Below are positions 7,368 through 16,109 of a stretch of DNA of 64,000 nucleotides, in pieces. Source of the stretch: CADEEV01 sp032127875. GTDB taxonomy: Bacteria > Acidobacteriota > Vicinamibacteria > Fen-336. The stretch is taken from contig JAQBHI010000049.1 in assembly GCA_032127875.1 (NCBI GenBank), forward strand, positions 41,979 through 105,978, written 5' to 3'. The notes beneath the pieces were generated by a model. It was not told where the DNA came from, made no database searches, and saw only the letters and a program-made list of their open reading frames with translations. Both the position numbers and the translations under genes were made by a program. Every line of letters starts with the position of its first letter. Positions within the stretch are counted from its first letter, which is position 1.

Positions 7368-9850
7368 CGGCGCGCCCCCTGGCCGGAGAATTCGGGAGCG
7401 ACCGAGCTGGCGCCGCGATGACCCTCGGGGACAGGCGCGGTGGCCGGATCGAGAGCCTCTACCGCGACGCTTTCCGGGTATTCGAAGCGCGGCAGCTGCG
7501 GGGCGCGATAGCGGCCCTCGAGCGCGGCCACGATTTTCTCCGGTGTGATGGGCACCTCGTCCACGCGCGCGCCGAGCGCTTCGTAGATCGCGTTCGCCAC
7601 GGCGGGGATCACCGGAAGCAGCGGCCCCTGGCCACACTCCTTGGCGCCATACGGCCCTTCCGGATCCAGGGTCTCGACCAGGATCGAGTCGACCGGCGGC
7701 ATCTCGAGCGTGGTGGGGCTCTTGTAGTCGAGCATCGACGGGATCTTGTGCAGGCCCTTGCGAAAGACCTGCTCTTCCATCAGCGCCTCGCCAAGCGCCA
7801 TGTAGACGGAGCCCTCGATCTGGCCCAGCACCAGCATCGGGTTCAGGGACCGGCCGATGTCGTGCGCGATCCACACCTTGTCCACGCGGACGATGCCGGT
7901 CTCTTTGTCGGCCGAGAGCTCCACGGCCGCGGCGGAGTAGGAATATGTCGGCGTCGGGCCCACACCCGAGCCCTTCCATTTCGCGACGCTCCTGGGCGCC
8001 TTGTACGAGCCCACGGACCCGAGCGTGCCGTGCGCGGACTCGGCGAGCACGACGGCCTCCGCGAAACAGAGCGAGCGGCCTGGGTCGGCGGCGTCGAAGA
8101 TGCGGCGTCCGCTCGCCCGCAGGCGGCCGACGGAAAGCTCGAGCTTGCTCGCTGCGGCCTCGAAGATCAGCTTACGCAGCTTGCGCGCGGCCTGGATCGC
8201 CGCGTTGCCGGTCATCAGCGTGACGCGCGACGAGTAGGAACCGAGGTCCACGGGCGTCAGGTCGGTGTCGGCGGTCACGACGCGAATGTCCTCGAACCCG
8301 ATGCCAAGCTCCTCGGCCACGATGTAGGCGAGGATCGAATCGGAGCCCTGGCCGATGTCCGTCGAACCGCAGAACACCGTGACGCCGCCGCCGCGATCCA
8401 CTTTGATCTGCACGCCCGACTGCGGCATGGCGTTCCAGTAGATCGGCAGGCCAGCGCCCGTCAGGTACGCGGACGCCGCGATCGCGAGGCCCCTGCCGGG
8501 CCCGAGCTTACCGTGCTTCTCTCGATAGCCGCTCTTCTCGATGACTCGCTCCAAACAGGCCTTGAGCCCGATCGTGCGCACGTACATGTGGTTGGCAGTG
8601 ACCGTGTACGGCTCGAGGCAGTTGTCGATCCGCCACTGCGCCGGCTCGAGGCCCAGATCCTCACAGAACTTGTCGATGTGGCATTCGAGAGCAAAGCGTG
8701 GCTGAGGCGTTCCGTGGCCACGCTTGGGTCCGCAGGGCGGCTTGTTGGTGAAGACGCGGACGCCCTCGAAGCGATAGCGCGGGATCCTGTAGGTCACCGT
8801 CTGCAGCGCGCCGGTGTAGTAGAGACTCGCGACGCCATAACTGCCATACGCGCCGCCGTCGAGGGCCGTCTTGAAGTGCATCGCCGTGATCGTGCCGTCC
8901 TTCTTGAGGCCGGTCCTCACCCACATCTTCACGGGATGGCGTCCGCGATGGCAGTAGAAGACCTCCTCTCGCGTCAGCGTCAGTTTCACCGGCCGGCCCG
9001 TCTTCATCGAGAGCTTGCAGGCCACGATCTCGTGGCCGAACGGGTCGCTCTTGCCGCCAAAGCCGCCGCCGTTCGGGCAAGCAATCACGCGCAGCTGCGA
9101 GGGCGGCAGCTCGAGCACCTTGGCCGCCGCGCGGTGCACGTAGTGCGGCGTCTGGGTCGAGGACCACAGCGTCAGCTTCCCGTCCGCGCCCGCCGCGGCG
9201 ACGCACGCGTGCTGCTCCATCGGCAAATGCGTGTTGCCCTCGAAGTAGAAGTTGTCCTCGCGAACGTGCTCGGCCTCGGCAAAGCCCGCTTCGACGTTGC
9301 CGAAGTCGAAAGACACCTCCTTGTGGACGTTGCCGCGCGGGCCGTACTCGTGGATCCGCGCCTCCCGAATTTGAGGGGATGCGGCTTCCAAGGCCCCCCC
9401 GCCGGCTAACGCCTCATCAATAGACATGAACGCCGGCAGCAGCTCGTACTCGACTTCGATCAGCCCGCAGGCGGCCTCGGCGGTCTCCTCGTCGATCGCC
9501 GCGACCGCCGCGACCGGATCCCCGACGAAGCGGACCTTGTCGATGCACAGCGCGTGCTCGTCCTGGCTGACCGGCAGGATGCCGAAGGGAATCGGCAGCT
9601 CGCTGCCCACGAGCGTTGCGAGGACGCCATTCAGCGCTGCGGCCCTCGAGACGTCGACGCGCTTGATCCTGGCATGGGGATGGGGGGAGCGCAGCAGCTT
9701 CGCGAAGGTCATGCGCGGCAGCACCAGGTCGTCGGCGAACACGGTCTGGCCGGTGACCTTAGCCGCGGCGTCGACCTTGAGCAGCGACCGGCCGATCACG
9801 CTCAGCGGCTCGCCCGCCTCGCCGGGCGTGGGAATTCGCGGATCAGCCAC
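7364..9850 (-). CDS. hcrA: 4-hydroxybenzoyl-CoA reductase-like molybdopterin subunit (HcrA type)
   Basis: Large molybdopterin cytosine dinucleotide subunit, about 828 residues, slightly longer than typical HcrA because of N- and C-terminal extensions. Visible signatures: GRSLLKVDAAAKVTGQTVFADD near the start, GGGFGGKSDPFGHE, the RGHGTPQPRFALE region, GSTDIGQGSDSILAYIVAEELG, and the C-terminal GAKECGQGPLLP. In the xanthine-oxidase family the position after this glycine is usually the catalytic Glu (xxGEP); here it is Gln (about residue 741). Start GTG 9850 overlaps the end of the 2Fe-2S subunit by 8 bases. Gene order Fe-S, Mo, FAD within one transcript. Subfamily call depends mainly on the FAD-subunit partner. 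Confidence 0.82.
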   Translation of the reverse strand: MADPRIPTPGEAGEPLSVIGRSLLKVDAAAKVTGQTVFADDLVLPRMTFAKLLRSPHPHARIKRVDVSRAAALNGVLATLVGSELPIPFGILPVSQDEHALCIDKVRFVGDPVAAVAAIDEETAEAACGLIEVEYELLPAFMSIDEALAGGGALEAASPQIREARIHEYGPRGNVHKEVSFDFGNVEAGFAEAEHVREDNFYFEGNTHLPMEQHACVAAAGADGKLTLWSSTQTPHYVHRAAAKVLELPPSQLRVIACPNGGGFGGKSDPFGHEIVACKLSMKTGRPVKLTLTREEVFYCHRGRHPVKMWVRTGLKKDGTITAMHFKTALDGGAYGSYGVASLYYTGALQTVTYRIPRYRFEGVRVFTNKPPCGPKRGHGTPQPRFALECHIDKFCEDLGLEPAQWRIDNCLEPYTVTANHMYVRTIGLKACLERVIEKSGYREKHGKLGPGRGLAIAASAYLTGAGLPIYWNAMPQSGVQIKVDRGGGVTVFCGSTDIGQGSDSILAYIVAEELGIGFEDIRVVTADTDLTPVDLGSYSSRVTLMTGNAAIQAARKLRKLIFEAAASKLELSVGRLRASGRRIFDAADPGRSLCFAEAVVLAESAHGTLGSVGSYKAPRSVAKWKGSGVGPTPTYSYSAAAVELSADKETGIVRVDKVWIAHDIGRSLNPMLVLGQIEGSVYMALGEALMEEQVFRKGLHKIPSMLDYKSPTTLEMPPVDSILVETLDPEGPYGAKECGQGPLLPVIPAVANAIYEALGARVDEVPITPEKIVAALEGRYRAPQLPRFEYPESVAVEALDPATAPVPEGHRGASSVAPEFSGQGARR

Positions 9851-10379
9851 GGCTGACGCCGTCTTCGAGCCCGACCGTCTCCAGCGCCACCGGCAAGGGC
9901 GGATCCTCGCCACGCATCCGCGCCGCAGCCAACTCGACCGCCTCGAAGATCTTCAGATACCCGGTACAGCGACACAGGTTCCCGGCCAGCGCTTCGGCGA
10001 TCTCGGCACGATCGGCTTCAGGCTTCTTGCGGAGCAGCGCCTCGGCCGTGAGCAGAAAGCCCGGCGTGCAATAGCCGCACTGCGCCGCGCCCAGGTCCGC
10101 GAACGCCTGCTGCAAAGGGTGCAGGGTCGCGCCATCGGCCATCGCTTCGACCGTGCGGATCTCGTGACCCTCGCACTCCACCGGCAGGCTCAGGCAGGAC
10201 AGGATCGGCTTGCCGTCGACGAGCACCGTGCACGTGCCGCACTCCCCAAGCTCACAGCCGTGCTTCGTGCCCATCAGACCCAGCTCTTCGCGAATCACCT
10301 CGAGCAGGGTGTGGTGCACCGGCGCCAAGCACTCCCGCTCTTCGCCGTTGACCCTCAGCCGGATCCGCTGTTTCTCCAC
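9843..10379 (-). CDS. hcrC: 4-hydroxybenzoyl-CoA reductase-like [2Fe-2S] subunit (HcrC type)
   Basis: Small iron-sulfur subunit, 178 residues. The N-terminal plant-type ferredoxin cluster is CELGECGTC followed by LSCL; the second cluster is CGYCTPG and CRCTGY. This is the standard layout of CoxS/XdhC/HcrC proteins. The start is GTG at 10379, preceded by a GGAG-like ribosome-binding site; longer in-frame extensions upstream look like non-coding GC-rich sequence. It is the first gene of the three-subunit operon. No Mo-cofactor maturation (XdhC/MobA-like) or ferredoxin gene is adjacent. Confidence 0.88.
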   Translation of the reverse strand: MEKQRIRLRVNGEERECLAPVHHTLLEVIREELGLMGTKHGCELGECGTCTVLVDGKPILSCLSLPVECEGHEIRTVEAMADGATLHPLQQAFADLGAAQCGYCTPGFLLTAEALLRKKPEADRAEIAEALAGNLCRCTGYLKIFEAVELAAARMRGEDPPLPVALETVGLEDGVSRG

Positions 10380-10457
10380 CTCAACCGCTCCTGATGCTGC
10401 CTTTGAACGCCCGGTCAAACCCGGATTATAGCGCCCGGCACGAGCCCAGCAAACCGC

Positions 10458-10463
10458 TATACT
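10458..10463 (+). promoter_or_regulatory. Putative -10 element (TATACT) before the membrane protein gene
   Basis: TATACT lies 8 bases before a TTG start at 10472 within the 92-base divergent gap separating this gene from the Fe-S subunit. A second possible promoter in the gap is TTGAAC (10403-10408) with ATTATA (10425-10430), 16-base spacing. Neither is proven. Confidence 0.35.
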
Positions 10464-10471
10464 GCCCGGCC

Positions 10472-12025
10472 TTGGTTCCCCGCGAGGCCGACCGCCGCCA
10501 GACCGCCCTCGTCGTGGCGTTGGGGATCGCCCTCTGGGCTCCCCGCCTGGTCCTGCAGTTCGCGCCACCGGCGCCCTACGACGAGGGCAACACGGTGGTG
10601 GCGGCCTGGCGCGTACTCGAGGGGGAGCGGCTGTATCGCGACGTCTGGCAGATGCACCCTCCGGGAACGGCCTGGAGCCTGGCCTTGGCATTCCGCCTGC
10701 TGGGAACGACGCTCTTCACCGAGCGCCTGGTCAAGGCCGCCCTCGCGGGCATCGCTCTCGGCCTGCTCCACCGCTTCGCGCGGCGGATGGCGGGGCCGTG
10801 GCTCGCGGCGAGCGCGGTCGTCGCGGGAGCGCTGCTTCCGCCGGCAACCCCGTTCCTGCGTCCCAACGATCCGGCGTTCGTCGCGAGCCTTGCGGCCAGC
10901 GCGCTGGTGCTGGCGCGGGACCGCCTAGGTCGCTGGGGATCGCCGGCGATCGGAGCGCTCCTGGGCCTGACCGCGGCCTATCGGCTGGACTTCGGCGCCG
11001 GTTCCGCGCTGGCGATCGCGGCGTTCCTGGTAGCGCGGGGCGAGGCGCGCCGTCTTCTCGCCGTGATCCCGGGCGCCGCCATTGCGCCCGCGGCCGGCGC
11101 TGCGGCACTCCTGCTCCAGGGAGTGGCCGGCTCTGCGTGGGAACAGATGTTCGTGTTTCCAGCTACGGCCTACCCCGCTCAGCGCGGCATGCCGCTGTAC
11201 GACCCTGCTGTGGTCCTGCTGCCCCTGGCGCTGTGCGGCGCGGCGCTCCTCGCAGCCTGGGCCGGGAGGCGCCACGATCGCGTCCGCCACGAGGCGCTGC
11301 TCCTGACGGGCTGCCTGGGACTGGGCTACCTCGGGTACGCGCTGGTGCGCCCTGACTTGGAGCATACGCTCCCGGCGCGGGTGCTGGGCCTGCTGGCCGG
11401 GACCGGGCTTGTGTCGGCAGCAAAGGGTATCGTTCCGGTCACCTCGCGCCGGCTGCTCCAGGCCGTGGCCGTGGCCGCGTCCTGCGGCGTCGTCGCGCCG
11501 GCGCTGCCGACGCTCGTGGAGACCGCGCGGCTGGGACTGATGCTGCTCCGGCCGGTAGCCCGGGAGCCGCAGTGGGCGAGAGCGGGCCCGCTGCTCCGCG
11601 TCGACACCGACGCGGCGGCAATGGCCCGACTTGTCGCCGAGCGCACCCGTCCGGGCGAGCGGATCTTCGTGGGCAACGAGCGCCACGATCGCATCCTTGT
11701 CAACCACGTGCTCCTCTACTTCCTCGCAGATCGGCCGTCGGTGACGCGCTACTACAACCTCCACCCCGGTCTAGCCACCCGCGCCGACATCCAGGAGGAG
11801 ATCGTCGAGGCCATCGAACGGCAGGCTGTCCGGATCGTCGTGCTCTGGAGCGCTCCGCTTTGGGACGAACCCAACGCAACCGCGCGGCCGGCCGCCGGTA
11901 CGCTCGACGCGGCTCTCCGCTCCCACTTCGAAGCGCGGGAGACGCGAGGCCGCTACACGCTCTGGGAGCGCTCGTCTGCCGGACCCGGCGCTGTCAACAC
12001 CAGGACGGCCAGCGGCGCCAGATGA
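10472..12025 (+). CDS. Polytopic membrane protein, GT-C (GT39/PMT-like) glycosyltransferase candidate
   Basis: About 517 residues with many hydrophobic segments in the first 370 residues and a soluble C-terminal domain. The first extracytoplasmic loop contains APYDEGNTVVAAWRVLEGERLYRDVWQMHPPG: an acidic DE pair after TM1, as in ArnT/PMT-type lipid-sugar transferases, and the DVWQMHPPG segment typical of bacterial GT39-like proteins. It probably moves a sugar from a polyprenyl carrier to an envelope acceptor. TTG 10472 is chosen because it follows a TATACT box by 8 bases; ATG 10394 is the alternative. The last 73 bases overlap the convergent gene's 3' end. Confidence 0.62.
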   Translation: MVPREADRRQTALVVALGIALWAPRLVLQFAPPAPYDEGNTVVAAWRVLEGERLYRDVWQMHPPGTAWSLALAFRLLGTTLFTERLVKAALAGIALGLLHRFARRMAGPWLAASAVVAGALLPPATPFLRPNDPAFVASLAASALVLARDRLGRWGSPAIGALLGLTAAYRLDFGAGSALAIAAFLVARGEARRLLAVIPGAAIAPAAGAAALLLQGVAGSAWEQMFVFPATAYPAQRGMPLYDPAVVLLPLALCGAALLAAWAGRRHDRVRHEALLLTGCLGLGYLGYALVRPDLEHTLPARVLGLLAGTGLVSAAKGIVPVTSRRLLQAVAVAASCGVVAPALPTLVETARLGLMLLRPVAREPQWARAGPLLRVDTDAAAMARLVAERTRPGERIFVGNERHDRILVNHVLLYFLADRPSVTRYYNLHPGLATRADIQEEIVEAIERQAVRIVVLWSAPLWDEPNATARPAAGTLDAALRSHFEARETRGRYTLWERSSAGPGAVNTRTASGAR

Positions 12026-13272
12026 ATCAGCACGCGTTCGAAGGAGAGCAGCACCTGGAGGACGCCCTTCCAGGGCGAGGCGACGTAGATCAGGAAGACG
12101 ACCGCCAGGTACGCCGGCGGCACGAGGCGCCGGTCGCTGATCGGACCGCAACGTGCGCGCTGCCTGAGGGCCCACAACCCGGCCATCCCCCACCAGAACA
12201 GGCCGGAGCGCTGGGGGTGCAGCAGCGCGATCCGCAGCATCTCCGCCAGGACCATGGGGGCGCGGGGCGCCCCAGTGGCGAGCGCGTCGGGCGTGAGCCG
12301 CGTGAGATAGCGCTCGTCGAAGCCCGGGGGCAGCGTCGCCCGGACCAGCAGCCAGGGGACGACGACGGCAGCGCACACGGCGAACATCGTGAGGGCCGGC
12401 CGCAGCCGACGACGCGACGCGCTGCCCTGGATCCAGGCCGACACGGCGAGCAGCAGGCCGAGGACGATGCCCTCGTTCTTCGAGAGGACAGCGCCCGCGG
12501 CCAGCAGGCCCGCGAGCGGCACGGCGCCAGCCTCGAGGGCGAGGGCCGAGCCCGCGACGTACGAGGCCAGCATCGTGTCGGCCACGCCCGCGTCCGCTCC
12601 ACCCTCCTCGGAGAAGAGCAAGGTGGGCATGAGCAGCACCGCCAGGGCCAGCCCCCGCCCTGTCCGCGAGTCGCGCCGCGGCAGTTCCGCGAGCAGTAGG
12701 GCGCCCAGCGCCAGGTAGAACAGCAGGGGCACCGCGCGCATCACTGGCTCCGACGGCGGGCCGAACGCCGCTGCCGTCGCCTCCAGCGTCGGCAGCAGGG
12801 GCGGGTACTGCGGATGCGGCAGCGGGAAGCCGAGGTCGCGGTGTTCCGGGCTCGGGTAGCTCGAGGCCGCGTGGATCACCCGCGCGTGGAGCCACCACAG
12901 CGTCCGGCCGTCCACGGAGGCCATCGGGACCGTGGCGACGTTGCGCACCATCGCTGCGACCATGAGCAGCCAGACGAGCAGGCCGATGCGCTCGATCAGC
13001 GTCCAACCAGGGACGGCTTCCCGCGGACGCTCGCGCAGCCGCCACAGCCAGTGCAGCCCCAGCGGCGCGCCCAGGCCCAACAGCAGCACGCTCGCGTGGC
13101 GCATCGGCACGCCGACTTGCGACGCGGCGAGCAGCAGCACGGCGACGCCGAGTCCACCCAGCAGGAACGCCGCCGCGACTCGAGCCGTCCGCGGGACGGG
13201 CCAGGCGCTTCGCCTGAGGAACTGCCCCCCCACGCCAAGGCAGGCCGCGACCAGCAGCAGGAGGCCACTCAT
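11953..13272 (-). CDS. Polytopic membrane protein, probable GT-C type
   Basis: A 439-residue protein rich in hydrophobic segments. A loop after the third-fourth segment reads MASVDGRTLWWLHARVIHAA followed by the HPQYPPLLPTLEA segment, which resembles acceptor loops of GT39-like or ArnT-like membrane glycosyltransferases. ATG at 13272 overlaps the TGA of the upstream gene (ATGA). Its neighbours are a small membrane protein, an SGNH hydrolase and an NAD-epimerase, all reading the same way, suggesting an envelope glycan modification operon. The 3' end is convergent with, and overlaps by 73 bases, the previous membrane protein gene. Confidence 0.55.
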   Translation of the reverse strand: MSGLLLLVAACLGVGGQFLRRSAWPVPRTARVAAAFLLGGLGVAVLLLAASQVGVPMRHASVLLLGLGAPLGLHWLWRLRERPREAVPGWTLIERIGLLVWLLMVAAMVRNVATVPMASVDGRTLWWLHARVIHAASSYPSPEHRDLGFPLPHPQYPPLLPTLEATAAAFGPPSEPVMRAVPLLFYLALGALLLAELPRRDSRTGRGLALAVLLMPTLLFSEEGGADAGVADTMLASYVAGSALALEAGAVPLAGLLAAGAVLSKNEGIVLGLLLAVSAWIQGSASRRRLRPALTMFAVCAAVVVPWLLVRATLPPGFDERYLTRLTPDALATGAPRAPMVLAEMLRIALLHPQRSGLFWWGMAGLWALRQRARCGPISDRRLVPPAYLAVVFLIYVASPWKGVLQVLLSFERVLIHLAPLAVLVLTAPGPADERSQSV

Positions 13273-13994
13273 GGCGACCCGAATGGGCGCGGTGCAAAAG
13301 CTCCGCGCTCGCAGGAGAGCTGCAGCCAGCGCACGTCCGGCCGCGACGCCGCGAGCAGCGCCGCGGCCGCCGCAGAGCAGCGCGGGGCGTGCGCGACGTA
13401 GACCCGCCGGGGGAACAGGTAGGACGCAGCGAACCCGTCCGCGAAGTCGAAGAAGCGTCCCGTCCGCAGGACCAGCAGGGCGCCGGCGTCGCCCGAGCTG
13501 CGCTGGAAAGCCTCGATTGCCCGGTAGTCCGGCTCCGAGCTGTGCCGGCCGTAAACGTGCAGACGCCGCTCCGCGAAACCCAGTCCCGCCAGCTCGGCCT
13601 CGCGAAGGCCGTCGCGCACCAGCCGCACCGGCGCGAGGGCGATCGAATACAGGAGGAGCAGCGCAACCAGCCGCCGGCGCCAGGTCTCGCTGGCGGACTC
13701 GTCGTCGCGTTGGCCGGTGACGGCCCGAGCCAGGAACACGCCGCGTGCCGAGGCCAGCGCCCATGCGCCGGTGGCCACGACCGCCGCCGGGCCGCAGAGG
13801 GAGTGCAGGATCCGAGTCTGCACCGCCAGCTCGGCCCGAAACACCGCGCCGTGGATGGGGAGGCGCAGGTAGAGCCACTGGATCACCGCAACGAACGCGT
13901 CTGGCGACAGCAGCGCCGCGCCGAAGAACGGCGCCGCGAACGCCACCAGCCAGGCGTTCGCGAGCCAAGGGCTGCGCTCGCAGCGGCCGGTCAT
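13269..13994 (-). CDS. Membrane protein of unknown function
   Basis: A 241-residue protein not recognised as a family. Three to four hydrophobic segments lie in the first 140 residues; the C-terminal 100 residues (from about YGRHSSEPDYRAIEAFQ) look soluble, with LLVLRTGRFFDFADGF. Its ATG at 13994 overlaps the stop of the SGNH hydrolase gene and its own TGA overlaps the next ATG, so it sits in the middle of a four-gene coupled operon. Its role is probably tied to the adjacent membrane glycosyltransferase-like protein. Confidence 0.7.
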   Translation of the reverse strand: MTGRCERSPWLANAWLVAFAAPFFGAALLSPDAFVAVIQWLYLRLPIHGAVFRAELAVQTRILHSLCGPAAVVATGAWALASARGVFLARAVTGQRDDESASETWRRRLVALLLLYSIALAPVRLVRDGLREAELAGLGFAERRLHVYGRHSSEPDYRAIEAFQRSSGDAGALLVLRTGRFFDFADGFAASYLFPRRVYVAHAPRCSAAAAALLAASRPDVRWLQLSCERGAFAPRPFGSP

Positions 13995-15205
13995 GGCAGG
14001 AGCCGCCGGCTGAGCAGGGACGCGGCGACGAACTCGCCGGTCACGCGGTGGCCGCGGGCGTTCCAGTGGATGCCGCTCGAGAAGTACGCTCCGCCGAGCA
14101 AGCCCCGATCGGCAGCGCGCAGGGCGACACTGGGATCGATCAGCGGCAGATCCGCCTTGGCCGCAATGGAGACCAGACGCCGGCGCACCGAGGCGGGGTC
14201 GGCATCAGCGTCGGACCATCCGTAGCGTTGGCAGGCGATGCGCCAGTTGCGGTCCGCGACCTCTACGCGGTCCGGCACGTAAACGACGGCGAAACGGGCG
14301 CCATCGGCGACGACCTCGTCGCGCATCAGGGCCAGCAGACGCGCGGTGCGCTCCCACGCTTCCTCCACGAACTGCGGCGGCCGCCGCTCGAACACCCGCC
14401 GCTCGTCAGGCGGCGCGTGCTTCCGAAGCGGCGGCCCGGCGCCCAGGCGCGAGAGCAGGCCGTGGACCCACGGGGCGCCCTCCCCCAGCCGGGAACGCGC
14501 GAAGGCGCGCAGGTCCGACGCCGCCCCTTCGTCGTTGCCGATGTCCGGCGGGGCCCTGATCGCCACTCTGGGCACGGGCACGCCGCGCAGGACCAGGGCG
14601 CCCGCTTCCGCGACGAAGTAAGGCTTGCGACCGCGCCAGTAGTTGTCGCGTGCGTTGTGCACGACGTCATTGCCAAAGAAGAAGAGCAGCACGAGACCCG
14701 GGTGCAGCGAGCGGCCCAGCGTCCGATACAGCAGCAGCTCCTGGTCCGAGGCGTAGCCGGCCACGCCGCCATTCACAACCTCGGCGCGTCGGCCCGCCCG
14801 CAGCAACTGCTCCTCGAGCACGCGGGCTACGCCGAGGGGTTCTGGAATGGCCCACCCCTCCACGAACGAGTCGCCCAGCGCGAGGACGCGGAGCGTGCCG
14901 GGAGCCGGCCGCTCGGTACGATCGCGGTCCCGGAGGCCAGCGGCGTTGATCGCGATATCGGCGTCGCCCTCGGGGAAGCCGACCCGCTCCCGGACACCGG
15001 GACGATGAGACCAGCCGAGCAGCGCGTCGTGCCGAAAGTAGGCCGACAGCGGCGCGCCTCGGTGATTGAGGTGATAGCGGATCCGCAGGGCGACATCGAC
15101 CACGAGCAGCGCGACCAGGACGCTGACGAAGGCGAGCGCGAGCTCCGCGCGCCCGACCCGTCGCGAGCGTTCAGCGATGGCCGAGGGCCCGCCTGAGGCC
15201 GGCAT
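13991..15205 (-). CDS. SGNH/GDSL-family hydrolase, membrane-anchored
   Basis: A 404-residue protein with one N-terminal hydrophobic anchor (LALAFVSVLVALLVVDVAL). Block I of the SGNH fold is VLALGDSFVEGW, with the nucleophilic Ser. GVAGYASDQ and FFFGNDV supply the Gly and Asn oxyanion positions, and IHWNARGHR near the C-terminus supplies the catalytic His. Such proteins de-acylate or trans-acylate surface polysaccharides or lipids in the periplasm. ATG 15205 lies 35 bases inside the end of the upstream epimerase gene. A role in O-acetyl or acyl tailoring of a glycan fits the neighbourhood but is inferred. Confidence 0.8.
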   Translation of the reverse strand: MPASGGPSAIAERSRRVGRAELALAFVSVLVALLVVDVALRIRYHLNHRGAPLSAYFRHDALLGWSHRPGVRERVGFPEGDADIAINAAGLRDRDRTERPAPGTLRVLALGDSFVEGWAIPEPLGVARVLEEQLLRAGRRAEVVNGGVAGYASDQELLLYRTLGRSLHPGLVLLFFFGNDVVHNARDNYWRGRKPYFVAEAGALVLRGVPVPRVAIRAPPDIGNDEGAASDLRAFARSRLGEGAPWVHGLLSRLGAGPPLRKHAPPDERRVFERRPPQFVEEAWERTARLLALMRDEVVADGARFAVVYVPDRVEVADRNWRIACQRYGWSDADADPASVRRRLVSIAAKADLPLIDPSVALRAADRGLLGGAYFSSGIHWNARGHRVTGEFVAASLLSRRLLP

Positions 15206-16061
15206 CGATGTCCAAGGGAGCGTAGCCGCACTCCGCCCGGAAGCTCGCGTGGTCGAGCGTGGCGTCCTGCAACAAGCCGGCGAGTGACTCGGGCGTCAGG
15301 AACGAGCCGGGCAGCCGGGCTGCGACGCCGGCGATCGCTTTCAGCAGGCCCACGGGGACGCGGAACTGGACCCGGCGCAGGCCGAGCTGTGCGCAAATGC
15401 GGCGGCACAGCTCGTCGAAGAGCACGACCGTCGCGCCCGAGACGGCATACGTGCGCCGGGCGGCGCGCGAGTCGTCGAGCACCCGCTCGATTGCGTCCAC
15501 GACGTCGCCAATCCAGACGGGCTGCAGGCGGGCGCTGCCGGAGCCGAGGATTGGCGTGACCAGCGGGACGCGGCGCAACAGGCGCACCAACTGGGCGAAG
15601 TGCAGCCCGCCGTCGGGGCCGTATACCATCGTGGGCCGCAGGATCGTGTAGTCGAGCCCCGAGTCGATCACCAGGCGCTCGGCTTCGGCCTTGGAGCGCC
15701 CGTAACAGTTCTTCTGCGCGTACACTGCAGACACCGCCGACAGGTACACGAATCGGCCAACGCCCCAGCCGCGCGCCGCGGCCAGCAGATGGCGGGTCCC
15801 CTCGACGTTGATGGCCTGGATACGATCGGCCGGGTTGGGCAGCATCAGGGCCGCGGCGTGCACGACCGTGGACACGCCGCTGCCCAAAGGGACGAGGGCC
15901 GGCGCGTCGAGCAGGTCGGCCCGCACCTCCTCGACCCCGGGCCCCGAGGCATGCGCAGGATCCCTCGGCAGCACCAGGCAGCGCACCGGAGTGCCCCGGG
16001 TCCGCAGCCGTTCCAGCAAGTGGCGACCCACGTAGCCCGTGGCGCCAGTGAGGAAGATCAC
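15171..16061 (-). CDS. NAD(P)-dependent epimerase/dehydratase-like extended/atypical SDR
   Basis: A 296-residue Rossmann protein. The dinucleotide loop IFLTGATGYVGRHLL is at the very N-terminus; VYLSAVSAVY and YGRSKAEAE supply the SDR Tyr-x3-Lys pair, and ILRPTMVYGP follows. Short length and lack of a canonical sugar-binding C-terminus place it with NDUFA9-like or nucleoside-diphosphate-sugar epimerase-like atypical SDRs. GTG at 16061 is the start. It is first in the operon with the SGNH hydrolase and two membrane proteins. Whether it acts on a sugar nucleotide is not decided by sequence. Confidence 0.82.
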   Translation of the reverse strand: MIFLTGATGYVGRHLLERLRTRGTPVRCLVLPRDPAHASGPGVEEVRADLLDAPALVPLGSGVSTVVHAAALMLPNPADRIQAINVEGTRHLLAAARGWGVGRFVYLSAVSAVYAQKNCYGRSKAEAERLVIDSGLDYTILRPTMVYGPDGGLHFAQLVRLLRRVPLVTPILGSGSARLQPVWIGDVVDAIERVLDDSRAARRTYAVSGATVVLFDELCRRICAQLGLRRVQFRVPVGLLKAIAGVAARLPGSFLTPESLAGLLQDATLDHASFRAECGYAPLDIDAGLRRALGHR

Positions 16062-16109
16062 GACGCGGGCTCGATCCGACCGGCGAGGAAACGGGCGCCG
16101 GCGGCGGGG

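Noticed and set aside
7418..9409. Long plus-strand open frame opposite the molybdenum subunit
   Set aside because: It is the antisense of a clear HcrA-type gene, rich in Arg/His/Gly with no domain; long antisense frames are expected at this GC content.
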